64,000 bases of DNA, from the NCBI GenBank assembly GCA_900546295.1, contig URCK01000003.1, positions 3,539 through 67,538 of the forward strand, written 5' to 3'. Below the pieces are notes generated by a model. That model saw nothing but the letters and a program-made list of their open reading frames with translations. It was not told where the DNA came from and did no database searches. Below are positions 1-8,632 of the stretch, piece by piece (the first letter of the stretch is position 1; each line of letters starts with the position of its first letter). The position numbers were made by a program, and so were the translations under genes. This stretch comes from an uncultured Eubacteriales bacterium. Its GTDB lineage: Bacteria; Bacillota; Clostridia; Oscillospirales; Oscillospiraceae.

Positions 1-1701
1 ATACTTCTCGGCGATCTCAAGGATCTTGTCGGTGAAGGCATAGGTCTCATCGCCGCTTTCCGGCAGCGTGAGATAAATGAGCATACGGTCGTAGTCCTCG
101 CCCTCGAGCTGCGCCTTCGCGCTCTTCATCTGCACCTCGGCATCCTGCAGCAGCTTTGTCTGCTCGTCGCTGAGCGTGACGAGCCCCGCGTCCACCTGAT
201 CGCAGACGAAGAGGAACATATCGATGAGCGGAACCTTGTAGGTCGATAAATTGCCCGCGAGCTTGCCGTATTCCGAATGCTGCGCGGCGTAGGCGGCGTA
301 GACGACCTGCGCGGCCTCGTAATCAAGACCCGCAAGCTCGGCGAACTGGCGCGGCGTCAGCTTGTCGGCGAGCATATAGCCGTCGAGCGCTTCAATGTTG
401 GTAAGCCCCATCGTGGAGTCGACCTCGTCGTACTGCTCAAGCTCACTCAAAATGGCGGATTCTCTGTCGTAATCGCCCGTGGGGACGATGAGCGCGAGCA
501 TATTTTTCGAGGTGAAGTTTTCCTCGATCATCTGCTGGGCAAACTGTGTTTCATTCTGCTTGGGTGCGGAAATGAGCCCGTAGCCGTAGGCGTAGGGGCA
601 GTTGGACGAAAGGCGGAAACCGATGACGGCCAGCGCCACGAAGACGACGGGGATGATGTAGCGCGTGGCGAAGTCGAGCTTGCCGACAAAGGAAATTTTA
701 GGGACGAAGCTGCGGTGTTGCGTGCGGTCGATGAGTGGGCCAAAGAGCATCAGAAGACCCGGCATGACGATGAACGCCGCGAGCAGCGCGAACATGATCG
801 ATTTGATGAGGCAGAGGGCCATATCGGGGCCGAGCTTGAACTGCATGAAGAGCATGGCGACAAGGCCACCGATGGTCGTGAGGCTGCTCGCGCCGATCTC
901 GGGGATGGATTTGCTCAGCGCGATGATGACGGCCTCGCGCAAGGGCAGGAGCTTGTGCTCTTCCTTGAAGCGGTTGCAGAAGATGATGGCATAGTCGATG
1001 GAGAGCGCAAGCTGCAAGATGCTCGTGACGGAGTTTGAAATGAACGAGATCTTGCCCATGAGGAAGTTTGTGCCCTGGTTGAGCACCAGCGCGACGACGA
1101 AGGTCAGAATCAGCACCGGCACCTCGCCGTAGGTCTCGGACGTGAAGAGCAGCACGAGTACGATGACGATGGCGACATAGACCATGATGACGCTGATCTC
1201 GTGGTCGATGGTCTCCTGCTGCGTGTTGCCAAGGTCCGTATCGACATAAAGATCATAGTCGCGCAGCAGCTCCTTCACCGCATCGAGCGAGTCAAGGCAG
1301 GCGTCGTCATCCTCACTGTAGGCAAAGGTGACGGAGTAGAGCGCGGAGAGATTATTGTAATGCGCGCTCGTTTCGTCGTAATCGACGCTCTGCACACCCT
1401 TGACCTCTTTGATCTTGGGAGCAAGCGCGGCGGCCTGATCGGGCGTGATGTTGGCGACCATGACCTCGGCCGTGCCATAGGTGACGAACTGCTCGTCCAT
1501 GATGGCGAGCGCCTGCTTCGTCTCCGAGTCGGCGGGCAGGTAATAGGTCAGGTCGCTTTCGACCTCGACCCAGTTGCGGGAAAAGACGGAAAAGATCAGC
1601 AGGATGATGGTGAGCAGGAAGATGAGATTCCGCTTGTCGACAATAAAGGTCGCGACCTTTTCCATAAAGGAGGAGCCCGTCTCCTTGGTTTCGTTACTCA
1701 T
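1..1701 (-). CDS. MMPL/RND-family efflux transporter, N-terminal 567 codons (cut by window start)
   Basis: Predicted proton-driven inner-membrane exporter of the MMPL/RND superfamily, probably for lipids, peptides or drugs; the substrate cannot be told. Reading the minus strand from the ATG at 1701 gives a short cytoplasmic start, a first membrane helix (about residues 20-37), a large extracytoplasmic loop, and then a block of closely spaced helices containing the LSIDYAIIFCNRFKEE stretch typical of MMPL proteins. A second extracytoplasmic domain follows and the frame is still open at base 1, so the second half lies outside the window. The ATG overlaps the stop of the upstream regulator gene by 8 bases, so translation is probably coupled and the pair forms one operon. 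The family call is firm; the role is not. Confidence 0.88.
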   Translation of the reverse strand, partial: MSNETKETGSSFMEKVATFIVDKRNLIFLLTIILLIFSVFSRNWVEVESDLTYYLPADSETKQALAIMDEQFVTYGTAEVMVANITPDQAAALAPKIKEVKGVQSVDYDETSAHYNNLSALYSVTFAYSEDDDACLDSLDAVKELLRDYDLYVDTDLGNTQQETIDHEISVIMVYVAIVIVLVLLFTSETYGEVPVLILTFVVALVLNQGTNFLMGKISFISNSVTSILQLALSIDYAIIFCNRFKEEHKLLPLREAVIIALSKSIPEIGASSLTTIGGLVAMLFMQFKLGPDMALCLIKSIMFALLAAFIVMPGLLMLFGPLIDRTQHRSFVPKISFVGKLDFATRYIIPVVFVALAVIGFRLSSNCPYAYGYGLISAPKQNETQFAQQMIEENFTSKNMLALIVPTGDYDRESAILSELEQYDEVDSTMGLTNIEALDGYMLADKLTPRQFAELAGLDYEAAQVVYAAYAAQHSEYGKLAGNLSTYKVPLIDMFLFVCDQVDAGLVTLSDEQTKLLQDAEVQMKSAKAQLEGEDYDRMLIYLTLPESGDETYAFTDKILEIAEKY

Positions 1702-1981
1702 GGCGGAACACATTCCCTCCCTTCGTTCTCTCATCGCTGCGCTTTATCGCACGCTCGATACCGTCCCCTGTCGGCGGCTCGTGCGGGACGATCTGCACGA
1801 TATCGCCGAGCGGACAGTCAAGCCTCTGACAGATGCGCACGAGTACCTCGAGCGAGACGAGCTCGTTTTTCGAGAGCTTGGCGAGCGTGTTGGAGCTGAT
1901 GCCGACCTCGCGGGCGAATTCGGTCTTGTTCCAGCCTTTGTCGATGAGCTGCTTGAAAAGGCCATTGTAGGAAACAAGCAT
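1694..1981 (-). CDS. XRE-family HTH regulator of the adjacent exporter
   Basis: A 95-residue DNA-binding protein of the short Cro/CI-like class. The helix-turn-helix lies at about residues 15-62 (KTEFAREVGISSNTLAKLSK and the following LEVLVRICQRLDCPLGDI). There is no effector domain, only a charged tail. It starts with ATG behind a GGAGGT ribosome site and its stop is inside the start of the exporter gene, so it is very likely the local regulator of that exporter. The promoter in front of it contains an inverted repeat that could be its own operator, which suggests autoregulation (inference). Confidence 0.85.
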   Translation of the reverse strand: MLVSYNGLFKQLIDKGWNKTEFAREVGISSNTLAKLSKNELVSLEVLVRICQRLDCPLGDIVQIVPHEPPTGDGIERAIKRSDERTKGGNVFRHE

Positions 1982-2040
1982 AGCCGATACCTCCTGCTGC
2001 TTTTTTTCTACATTATAGTCGGCTATCGGTCAAAAGCAAA
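1980..2040 (-). promoter_or_regulatory. Promoter and possible operator of the XRE-exporter operon
   Basis: On the minus strand a perfect TATAAT (2012-2017) is preceded by TTGCTT (2034-2039) with a 16-base spacer. An 8-base inverted repeat, ATAGCCGA (1980-1987) and TCGGCTAT (2019-2026), places one half in the promoter spacer and the other half over the ribosome site and start codon of the regulator gene. This arrangement fits autorepression, but no binding has been shown. Confidence 0.55.
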
Positions 2041-2135
2041 TAAAAATTTGCAAATGCAGATGTTTTGTGGGCGAAAATATAACAAAATTGCAAAAGTGTA
2101 CAAAGATTGAGCGCGGCGGAAAGGGGGCGGTAGAG

Positions 2136-2177
2136 AAGAAAAGCCGAAGGCCACTCCGGGAAGGAGCGGCCTTCGGC
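2136..2177 (-). terminator. Intrinsic terminator of ald
   Basis: A 10-base perfect stem, GCCGAAGGCC (2143-2152) with GGCCTTCGGC (2168-2177), is followed on the minus strand by TTTTCTTCT. It lies just after the ald stop codon. Confidence 0.85.
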
Positions 2178-2199
2178 CTTTGGCTCGCGGGGAAGAGCA

Positions 2200-3318
2200 T
2201 TAGCCCAGCCCAAGAGCCTCTTCAGGAGAGATATAAGGACGGTTCTGTTTACGACCGGTTTCTTCCAGTGTGAGCTGGCCCTGATAGAAGCATAGCCCGC
2301 GCCGCAATCCCGCATCCTCGCTCAGCGCCCGGACCACGCCCTTGTCCGCGATGGCGAGGGCATAGGGCAGGGTGGCGTTGCACAGCGCCACGGAGGCGTC
2401 CTTGGGATAGGCACCGGGGATATTGCCCACGCAGTAGTGGAGCACGCCCTCCTCAGTGTAGGTGGGGTCGGAATGATAGGTGTTGCGGCAGGTCTCGATC
2501 GCGCCGTGCTCATCGCAGGACACGTCCACGATCATGGCGTCCTCCTTCATCTGCCGGACCAGATCGCGCGAAACCAGATGGTCGGTGCGCCACTTGGGCC
2601 AGAGGGTGCAGTTGATCAGAAGATCGGTCTGCTTGACAAGCCGCTCGATGTTCTCCTGATTGGACATGACGAATTCCACGTTGGGGCCGAGCTTCATCTT
2701 CGCGTGCTCGAGGCTGTAGTAGTCGATATCCACCAGCGAGACCATGTTTCCGCAGCTGGAGGCCAGTTCCGCCGCGCCGATGCCGGCACAGCCGGCACCG
2801 ATGATGGTGACTCTGGGGGCAGAAAGCCCGTCCAGCTTTGCATAGAGACGTCCGCATCCGCCATTGGTGCTCTTGGCGAATTCGCAGGCGGCAAGGAAGC
2901 CGCCCTTGCCCGCGATCTCGCTCATGGGGCGCAGCAAGGGGAACTTTCCGGCGCGGTCGATCACGTCCTCGTAGGCAATGCCCGTGACGCCGGCTTCCAG
3001 GCACACGTCGGTCTGCTCGCGGGAGCCGTTGGAGTGAATATAGGTGAAGACGATCAGATCCTTGCGCATATAGCGATATTCCTCGGGGAGAATCTCCTTG
3101 ACCTTATAGACCATGTCGGCCCGTTCGTAGGCCTCCTTGGCATCCACCAGCTCCGCGCCCGCGGCGGCGTACTGCTCGTTGGAAAAGCCGCTGAGCAGAC
3201 CCGCGTCGCGCTCGACAAGAACAGTGTGACCATGGGCGCAGAGCTCTCTGACCGCACTGGGGGTGGCGGCGACGCGCCCTTCGTCCTTTTTGATTTCCTT
3301 CAGAACAGAAATAATCAT
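2200..3318 (-). CDS. ald: Alanine dehydrogenase
   Basis: Catalyses NAD-dependent interconversion of L-alanine with pyruvate and ammonium in the cytoplasm. The 372-residue product has the usual family length. The N-terminal AlaDh/PNT domain opens with the typical KEIKKDEGRVAATP stretch, and the Rossmann NAD-binding glycine loop GAGCAGIGAAELA lies at about residue 174. The end of the conserved C-terminal part (GVLHYCVGNIPGAYP) is also clear. It stands alone with its own terminator. A possible remnant of a transporter lies just upstream on the same strand, which would make sense if an alanine carrier once accompanied it. Identity is secure; the direction used in vivo cannot be told. Confidence 0.95.
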   Translation of the reverse strand: MIISVLKEIKKDEGRVAATPSAVRELCAHGHTVLVERDAGLLSGFSNEQYAAAGAELVDAKEAYERADMVYKVKEILPEEYRYMRKDLIVFTYIHSNGSREQTDVCLEAGVTGIAYEDVIDRAGKFPLLRPMSEIAGKGGFLAACEFAKSTNGGCGRLYAKLDGLSAPRVTIIGAGCAGIGAAELASSCGNMVSLVDIDYYSLEHAKMKLGPNVEFVMSNQENIERLVKQTDLLINCTLWPKWRTDHLVSRDLVRQMKEDAMIVDVSCDEHGAIETCRNTYHSDPTYTEEGVLHYCVGNIPGAYPKDASVALCNATLPYALAIADKGVVRALSEDAGLRRGLCFYQGQLTLEETGRKQNRPYISPEEALGLG

Positions 3319-3379
3319 AGCTTTTTTACCTTACTTGCTTTGCCGATCCTCGAAAGATGTGCCTTGCCGGGATTGGCAG

Positions 3380-3499
3380 TTATTTGCTTTTCCCCAGCTC
3401 TAACTCCTTGGCGCGCTCATCCCAATATTCAGCCTCAATGCCGATGACCTCGGAGGTGAATTTGCTGCCGCCTGCGCTCGGGCTGCGCAGGGATACTTT
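3380..3499 (-). pseudogene. Possible C-terminal remnant of a transporter (alanine:cation symporter-like)
   Basis: In the gap upstream of ald the minus strand carries an open stretch of about 40 codons with a stop at 3380. It ends in the acidic, coding-looking peptide KFTSEVIGIEAEYWDERAKE. There is no start codon or ribosome site, and an in-frame stop lies just upstream. The pattern of F-x-S-E, G-I and E-Y-W resembles the tails I remember for AGCS-type alanine/sodium symporters, which would fit the neighbouring ald, but the match is from memory and weak. It could also be chance. Confidence 0.3.
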
Positions 3500-3592
3500 G
3501 ATACCCTAGTATACCTCTTTCCCGGCGATCTGTAAATGGGCTGTCAGAGAAAAGGAATATTGATACGCTGCGCCGAAAGGATGCACGGGCGC

Positions 3593-3629
3593 AAAAAAAG
3601 AAGCACTTAGCGCGCTAAGTGCTTCTTTT
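3593..3629 (-). terminator. Intrinsic terminator of the LTA-synthase-like gene
   Basis: Stem GAAGCACTTA (3600-3609) with TAAGTGCTTC (3616-3625) and loop GCGCGC, followed on the minus strand by a run of seven T (3593-3599). The plus side also has TTTT, so it may work both ways. Confidence 0.88.
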
Positions 3630-3646
3630 CAGTCATTGCTGTTTGC

Positions 3647-6339
3647 TCAGTTTCCGAGATTTAGCTCGTAGGTGCAGAGGTAGAAGAGAAACGAGGTCAT
3701 CTGATAGCGGTTGATGCGCGTATCGTAGGAACTCAAAAGCTCATCAAAGCTGCTGTCACGCGAGGTGATGTCCTTCTGGTCGCACCAGATCATGGCCTTA
3801 GCAGCCTCGCGCGTGAGGCCCGGGCCGTCGGTCATCACCTGCCGCAGCTGCTCCGGGTCCACATAGGTGTTGACGCCGGACATACCGGCAAAGCGGTAGA
3901 TCAGGATACAGGCGGCGCGGTAATCGAGCTTGTCGTTGTAGCCAAAGTTCAGCGGGTCGTTCGGGCGCAGGAGCCGCGTTTGATAGGCCCAGCACACCGC
4001 GTCATAATAGGGGTAGGAGGCGTTGAACGAGCGGCTTTCGTAGTCGGTCGGCAGGGCGGAGTTGTCCGTCTCGGGGCGTCCTGCAATGCGGTAAAGCACA
4101 TCGATAAACTCGCCGAGCTTCGCGGCGGACTGTCCGCCGAAGACATTCGGAGACTCCGGGTCCACATAGCCGTTGCGATACATATAGAGGACGCTGGCTT
4201 GGTTGAAGATGCTCTTGATGTCCGTAAACACCACCGTATCCGTCAGGCTGCCGCCGCTGGGTTCCTTGTTGAAGACGTGGGCATAGTAATCGCTGTTGAC
4301 GATGTTGCTCGAGAGCTTGAACTTGTTGTCCACATACTGCCGGTAGGCCTGCAGCAGCTCATCGGAGATGACGATGCCCTCGTTTGCGGGGATGACCGTC
4401 TCCGTGTCGGCGTCGTAACGGAAGGCTTTCGTCAGGAAGGAGCGGTTCGACAAAATGGCGGCATGGATGCCGCTTGAGAGCACGTCGGTGCCCGCCAGCA
4501 GGCGGGAGTCATACTCCACGCCGAAGAGGTTGAGAAGCGTCGGCAGGATATCCGCCGTGGAGCAGTATTCATCCACCACGATGTTTTGCGGAAGACCGGG
4601 AACATAGCAGATGAAGCTGTTGCGGAATTTTTCAAACTTTGTGTCCAGCGTCTGGCCGGCAAGCTCGTTGTACTCCTCCTCCGTCAGACCGTAGGGGTAG
4701 TGGTCATTCGTGAGAACGATGCAGGTCTTATCGGCAACGCCGGCCTCTTCCAGCCGCTGCACCAGATACTCCAGCGCGTACTCAAGCTCCAGATTGCAGG
4801 CGATGTACGCCTTGACCGGCTCGGAATAGGGGAGATCCTCCACCGCGGCCCTGTTCTTGGCACTCATGGCGTTGTCCCAGTTGTACTGGTAATGGCCGCT
4901 GAAGGTCATGTAGTAGGCGTGGAAGGGGGAAGAGCTGTTGATGTAATCGTCAACGGAGGCCTCCATCATTTCAAGGTCGGAGGACGGCCAGTCGATCTTC
5001 ACGTTCAGGCCCGAATCCGCCGCCTTGAAGTTGTAGCCCATGTTGGCATGGGTGATGTTGCGGTTATAGAAATCGCCGATGTAGTCGTGATAGCCGTAGG
5101 AGACATATCCCATCTCATTGAGCGCGTTGCCAAGGCAGAAGGGAAGGTAGTTGGTGCCCGCCACGTTGAAGCTCGAATCTGTCTTCGTGCGGGACATATC
5201 CGGGTAGAGGCCCATGCACATGGTATATTCGCCGTTGGTGGTGACAGACTGGAACGAGCCATAGTAGTTTTCAAAAATGATGCCCGTATGGGTCATTTCA
5301 TAGAGGGTGGGCGTCAGTTCCTCGCTGATGAACCAGGGAGCAAAGCTCTCCGCGCAGATGGTGATGAGGTTATAGTCCTTCAAAAGCCCTGTATAGTTGC
5401 TCTTGCGGCTGGGCGTGATCTTGGCAAGATACTCGTCCGTGGCCTTGAGGATGGCGCTGTTTGTGCTGTTGGCCAGCTTGCTGAAATCGATGTCCTCGAT
5501 CACGTTATACGAGTTGCTGGTGTAAGTCTGCTGGACGGTGCTCGTTTCCAGAGAGGAGGGCGTAAAGAAGGTGACCTGCTCATCGGCGCCGGAGATCATA
5601 TAGTGAAGCTCCTGCACGGTGGTGGCGAGCATACCGACCTTTCTGTAGCTGCTGTCGGTGGAGGTGTTCACATTGGCGAGGGTCTTGTAGACGGAAAAGG
5701 GCTTGTTGCGCCCGACGAACAAAAGCCCCGCCGTCATCAGCACCAGCACGAGCAGCGCTGCAAAGGATGCCTGCGCCTGCTTCCAGCGCAGGCGCTGCTT
5801 GAGCGCCGGGACCTTGCGCAGCACAAGGCAGAGGATCGCTGCGAGCAGCGGCAGCAGCAGAAGAAGGATGCGCGGCAGGTTCCTGATGATGCCGTAGACG
5901 AGCTGGGAATTGAAGTTGGTGATCACGTTCTCACCCATGCTGACCTGACTGATGGGCATGAAATTGCCGAAGATGCACTGGTAGACCAACTGTACCTCTG
6001 CAAAGAGCACCACGAGCAAGACAAAGAGCGAGCCGACGATCTGACGCAGGATGCGCGGCAGGTACGAGGTGAGAAGAGGATGCCGCCGATCAGCGCAAAC
6101 AGAATCGGATAGATAATCTGCCGGTCGACCTTGTGATAAACGCACAGGTGCAGGCACAGCTCCACATAGACGCAGGTGAAGCAGAACAGCAGCAGGTCGG
6201 CAGCCCATGTCTTCCAAAGGCTGCGGTGCGGGGGCTGCGCGGCTGCAGAAGGTTCAGATGTATCATGGTCGGAGACCTGATCAGATATCTGCTCGGTATT
6301 CTCTGCCAAAGTGTCGTTGGGTTTCAGTTTCGTATTCAT
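3647..6339 (-). CDS. LTA-synthase-like sulfatase with SLH-like tail; frameshifted near 6070
   Basis: Membrane-anchored phosphoglycerol-transferase of the LtaS family, which polymerises or adds glycerol phosphate on surface polymers. The true start is ATG 6339 (AGGAG ribosome site), giving about 140 N-terminal residues with the first two membrane helices. Near 6068-6076 the reading frame slips by one base and homology continues in the frame that ends at 3647. Read through, the protein would be about 897 residues: several membrane helices, then an extracellular sulfatase domain with the nucleophile region VTTNGEYTMCMG and the metal-binding LTNDHYPYG. The last 150 or so residues look like SLH repeats (for example LTREAAKAMIWCDQKDI), which is unusual for LtaS. 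The slip could be a sequencing error or a real inactivating mutation. Confidence 0.82.
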
Positions 6340-6418
6340 AAGATATTCTCCTGCTGAGAGCTTTTTTCAAAAGAAAAGGATAGCTTGCGAAATTTGTCGA
6401 AATATCGACATGGAGCAT

Positions 6419-6447
6419 ATCATAGAGCAAATGATCGTAAAAGGCAA
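6419..6447 (-). promoter_or_regulatory. Promoter of the LTA-synthase-like gene
   Basis: Minus-strand TTGCCT (6442-6447), 17-base spacer, TATGAT (6419-6424), about 80 bases before the ATG at 6339. Confidence 0.6.
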
Positions 6448-6551
6448 TCATTCTTGTAAAAAAATTAAAAAAACCTTTACAAATTCCGCGGCAGAAAGTG
6501 CCCGCCTGTGCGCTTATATGACGAAAAGACGGCAAGATCCGCTCGTTTTGC

Positions 6552-6580
6552 TTGACTTTGGTAAAATTCTGTGATATCGT
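6552..6580 (+). promoter_or_regulatory. Promoter of the pabABC leader
   Basis: TTGACT (6552-6557), 17-base spacer and TATCGT (6575-6580) with an extended TGn just before the -10. Transcription would start near 6587, leaving a leader of about 94 bases before pabA. Confidence 0.6.
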
Positions 6581-6609
6581 GCCGTGGAAACAGGTTACGG
6601 ACCGAAAGG

Positions 6610-6650
6610 GATAACGACTGTGCTGAGCGGCACAGTCGTTATCTTTTTTT
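6610..6650 (+). terminator. Strong terminator inside the pabA leader (attenuator candidate)
   Basis: A 14-base perfect stem, GATAACGACTGTGC (6610-6623) with its complement (6630-6643), has loop TGAGCG and is followed by seven T (6644-6650). No plus-strand gene lies upstream, so it can only act on RNA started from the promoter at 6552. It lies 30 bases before the pabA start. It either ends a very short RNA or controls entry into the operon. A weaker alternative hairpin (GTTA 6594-6597 with TAAC 6612-6615, and CC-GAAA-GG inside) would compete with the base of this stem. Confidence 0.85.
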
Positions 6651-6680
6651 ATGCCCATACCACAGGAGGGAAAGGCTGCT

Positions 6681-7268
6681 ATGTATTTGATGATCGACAA
6701 CTACGATTCGTTTGTGTATAACCTGAAGGCATACTTTGAAGAGCTGGGCCGGGACATTGTGGTCCGCCGCTCGGATGCGATCACACTCGAGGAGATCGAG
6801 GAAATGGACCCGCAGGGCATCATCCTCTCCCCGGGGCCGAAGCGCCCTTGGGATGCGGCGCTGTGCGTGGAGACGGTAAAGCGCTTTCAGGGCAGGGTGC
6901 CGCTGCTCGGCGTGTGCCTTGGCCATCAGGTGCTGGGTCACTGCGCGGGCGCAACGGTGGAAAAGGGCACTCGCCCCATGCACGGCAAGGTGACGCGGGT
7001 GCATCACCGCGGCACGGGCCTTTTCGCGGGACTTCCGGAGGAATTCAACGTAACGCGCTACCACTCGCTCGTGGTGCGCGAGGATACCCTCCCCGCGGAC
7101 TATCAGGTGGACTGCGTTGCGGATGACGGCACGGTGATGGCGCTCTCGCACCGGACGCTTCCGATGTACGGCGTGCAGTTCCATCCCGAGGCGGTGCTCA
7201 CTGAGTACGGCCACGAGATGCTGGAAAATTTCTGCCGCATGGCAGAGGAAAAGGGGGTGCCGGCATGA
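6681..7268 (+). CDS. pabA: Aminodeoxychorismate synthase, glutamine amidotransferase subunit
   Basis: Releases ammonia from glutamine and passes it to PabB for 4-amino-4-deoxychorismate, the first step of p-aminobenzoate and folate synthesis. The 195-residue class I amidotransferase has the nucleophile loop GVCLGHQ (Cys79) and the catalytic His168 and Glu170 in QFHPEA. The frame is open further upstream, but ATG 6681 has a good AGGAGGG site ten bases before it, and the longer version would begin inside the terminator tail. It overlaps pabB by four bases. The family also includes TrpG; the neighbouring PabB type and pabC settle the role as PABA rather than tryptophan. Confidence 0.93.
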   Translation: MYLMIDNYDSFVYNLKAYFEELGRDIVVRRSDAITLEEIEEMDPQGIILSPGPKRPWDAALCVETVKRFQGRVPLLGVCLGHQVLGHCAGATVEKGTRPMHGKVTRVHHRGTGLFAGLPEEFNVTRYHSLVVREDTLPADYQVDCVADDGTVMALSHRTLPMYGVQFHPEAVLTEYGHEMLENFCRMAEEKGVPA

Positions 7269-8632
7269 AGCGCGTCACCGTAGAATTGGAGCGATACGTT
7301 CCCGCGTCGGAGGTCTTCCGCCTGGCGGCGAAGGAGCCGGGCTGCGCCTTTCTGGATTCGTCCCTCGTCAACGAGCTCGGACGCTGGTCGATCCTGGGAC
7401 TGCGCCCCTATAAGACGCTCATCAAGGAACAGGACGGCAGTTTCACCGAGGACGGCGTTTTCCGTCAGGACACGGACTTTGAAACGCGGCTGGGTGAATT
7501 TCTCCGCCTGCACCGCGACGAGAACGAGACGGCGCTGCCCATCGTTTCCGGCGCCATCGGCTATTTCTCCTATGATTACGGGCGCGAGCACATGGGCGTT
7601 CCCTCTGCTGAGCAGGACGTGGAGCCGATCCCGCAGGCGCGGGTGGTGTTCTATGATTTGCTGCTCATCGAGGATTGCCGCGAAAAGCGCGTGTGGCTCT
7701 CCGCCTGCGGCCAGACCGAGGACGCGGAAGCGCTGCTCACGCGCTTCCGCCGGGACATCGAGCGCGGAATGGAAGAGGGCTTCCCGGCCCTGCCCGACGC
7801 GCACGCGACAAAGCCCATCACCGTCCGCCCCAACTTTGAAAAGGAAGAATATAAGGCGGCGGTGGATCGCATGATCCGCTACATCATCGAGGGCGACATT
7901 TACATTGCCAACATGACCCAGCGGCTGGACGTTATGAGCGACCGCGAGTCGCTCGCGGTCTTTGAGCATCTGCGCACGCACAATCCCTCGCCCTTCGGCG
8001 GCTATCTTGACTGCGGCGATCACCAGATCATCTGCGCCTCGCCGGAGCGCTTTCTGCGCCTGCGCGACGGCGTGGTGGAAACGCGCCCCATCAAGGGCAC
8101 GCGCAAGCGCGGGGAGACGCCGGAGGAGGACGAGGCGCTGCGCCGGGAACTCGAGCAGTCGGAAAAGGACAAGAGCGAGCTTCTCATGATCGTGGACCTT
8201 GAGCGCAACGACCTCAACCGCGTCTGCCGCCCGGGCAGCGTGGAGGTGACGGAGCTTTTCACCGTGGAGACCTATGCGACGGTCTTCCATCTGGTGTCCA
8301 ACATCCGCGGCGAGCTGGCGCAGGGGAACGACGTGACCGACCTTCTGCGCGCGGCCTTCCCCGGCGGCTCCATCACGGGCGCGCCCAAGTACCGCGCCAT
8401 GGAGATCATCGATGAGCTGGAGCACGGCAAGCGCGGGCTGTATACCGGTTCCATCGGCTATCTGACGCTGGATGGGGACTGCGATCTGAACATCGTCATC
8501 CGCACCGCGCTCCACCGCGACGGACGCTACCACCTGGGCGTGGGCGGCGGTATTACCTCGGAGTCGGATCTGGAATTTGAGTATGAGGAAACGCTGCAAA
8601 AGGCGAAGGCCGTGCTGGAGGCGCTGCAATGA
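7265..8632 (+). CDS. pabB: Aminodeoxychorismate synthase component I
   Basis: Converts chorismate and ammonia to 4-amino-4-deoxychorismate. The 455-residue chorismate-binding enzyme carries PIKGT at residues 275-279; the lysine there (Lys277) marks aminodeoxychorismate synthases, while anthranilate synthases have alanine. The C-terminal active-site stretches DLERNDLNRVC, FPGGSITGAPK and GVGGGIT are all present. It is coupled to pabA (ATGA overlap) and to pabC (ATGA overlap), so the three subunits should be made together. Antisense frames across this gene are shadows. Identity is secure. Confidence 0.96.
   Translation: MKRVTVELERYVPASEVFRLAAKEPGCAFLDSSLVNELGRWSILGLRPYKTLIKEQDGSFTEDGVFRQDTDFETRLGEFLRLHRDENETALPIVSGAIGYFSYDYGREHMGVPSAEQDVEPIPQARVVFYDLLLIEDCREKRVWLSACGQTEDAEALLTRFRRDIERGMEEGFPALPDAHATKPITVRPNFEKEEYKAAVDRMIRYIIEGDIYIANMTQRLDVMSDRESLAVFEHLRTHNPSPFGGYLDCGDHQIICASPERFLRLRDGVVETRPIKGTRKRGETPEEDEALRRELEQSEKDKSELLMIVDLERNDLNRVCRPGSVEVTELFTVETYATVFHLVSNIRGELAQGNDVTDLLRAAFPGGSITGAPKYRAMEIIDELEHGKRGLYTGSIGYLTLDGDCDLNIVIRTALHRDGRYHLGVGGGITSESDLEFEYEETLQKAKAVLEALQ

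Noticed and set aside
4586..6112. 508-codon plus-strand ORF opposite the LTA-synthase-like gene
   Set aside because: No motif, signal peptide or ribosome site; the minus strand has the sulfatase.
6587..6650. Guanidine or THF riboswitch before pabA
   Set aside because: An ACGG loop looked suggestive, but the second required hairpin is missing and the segment is far too short for a THF aptamer.
7103..8629. 508-codon minus-strand ORF opposite pabB
   Set aside because: Shadow frame; pabB is certain from its PIKGT and GVGGG motifs.
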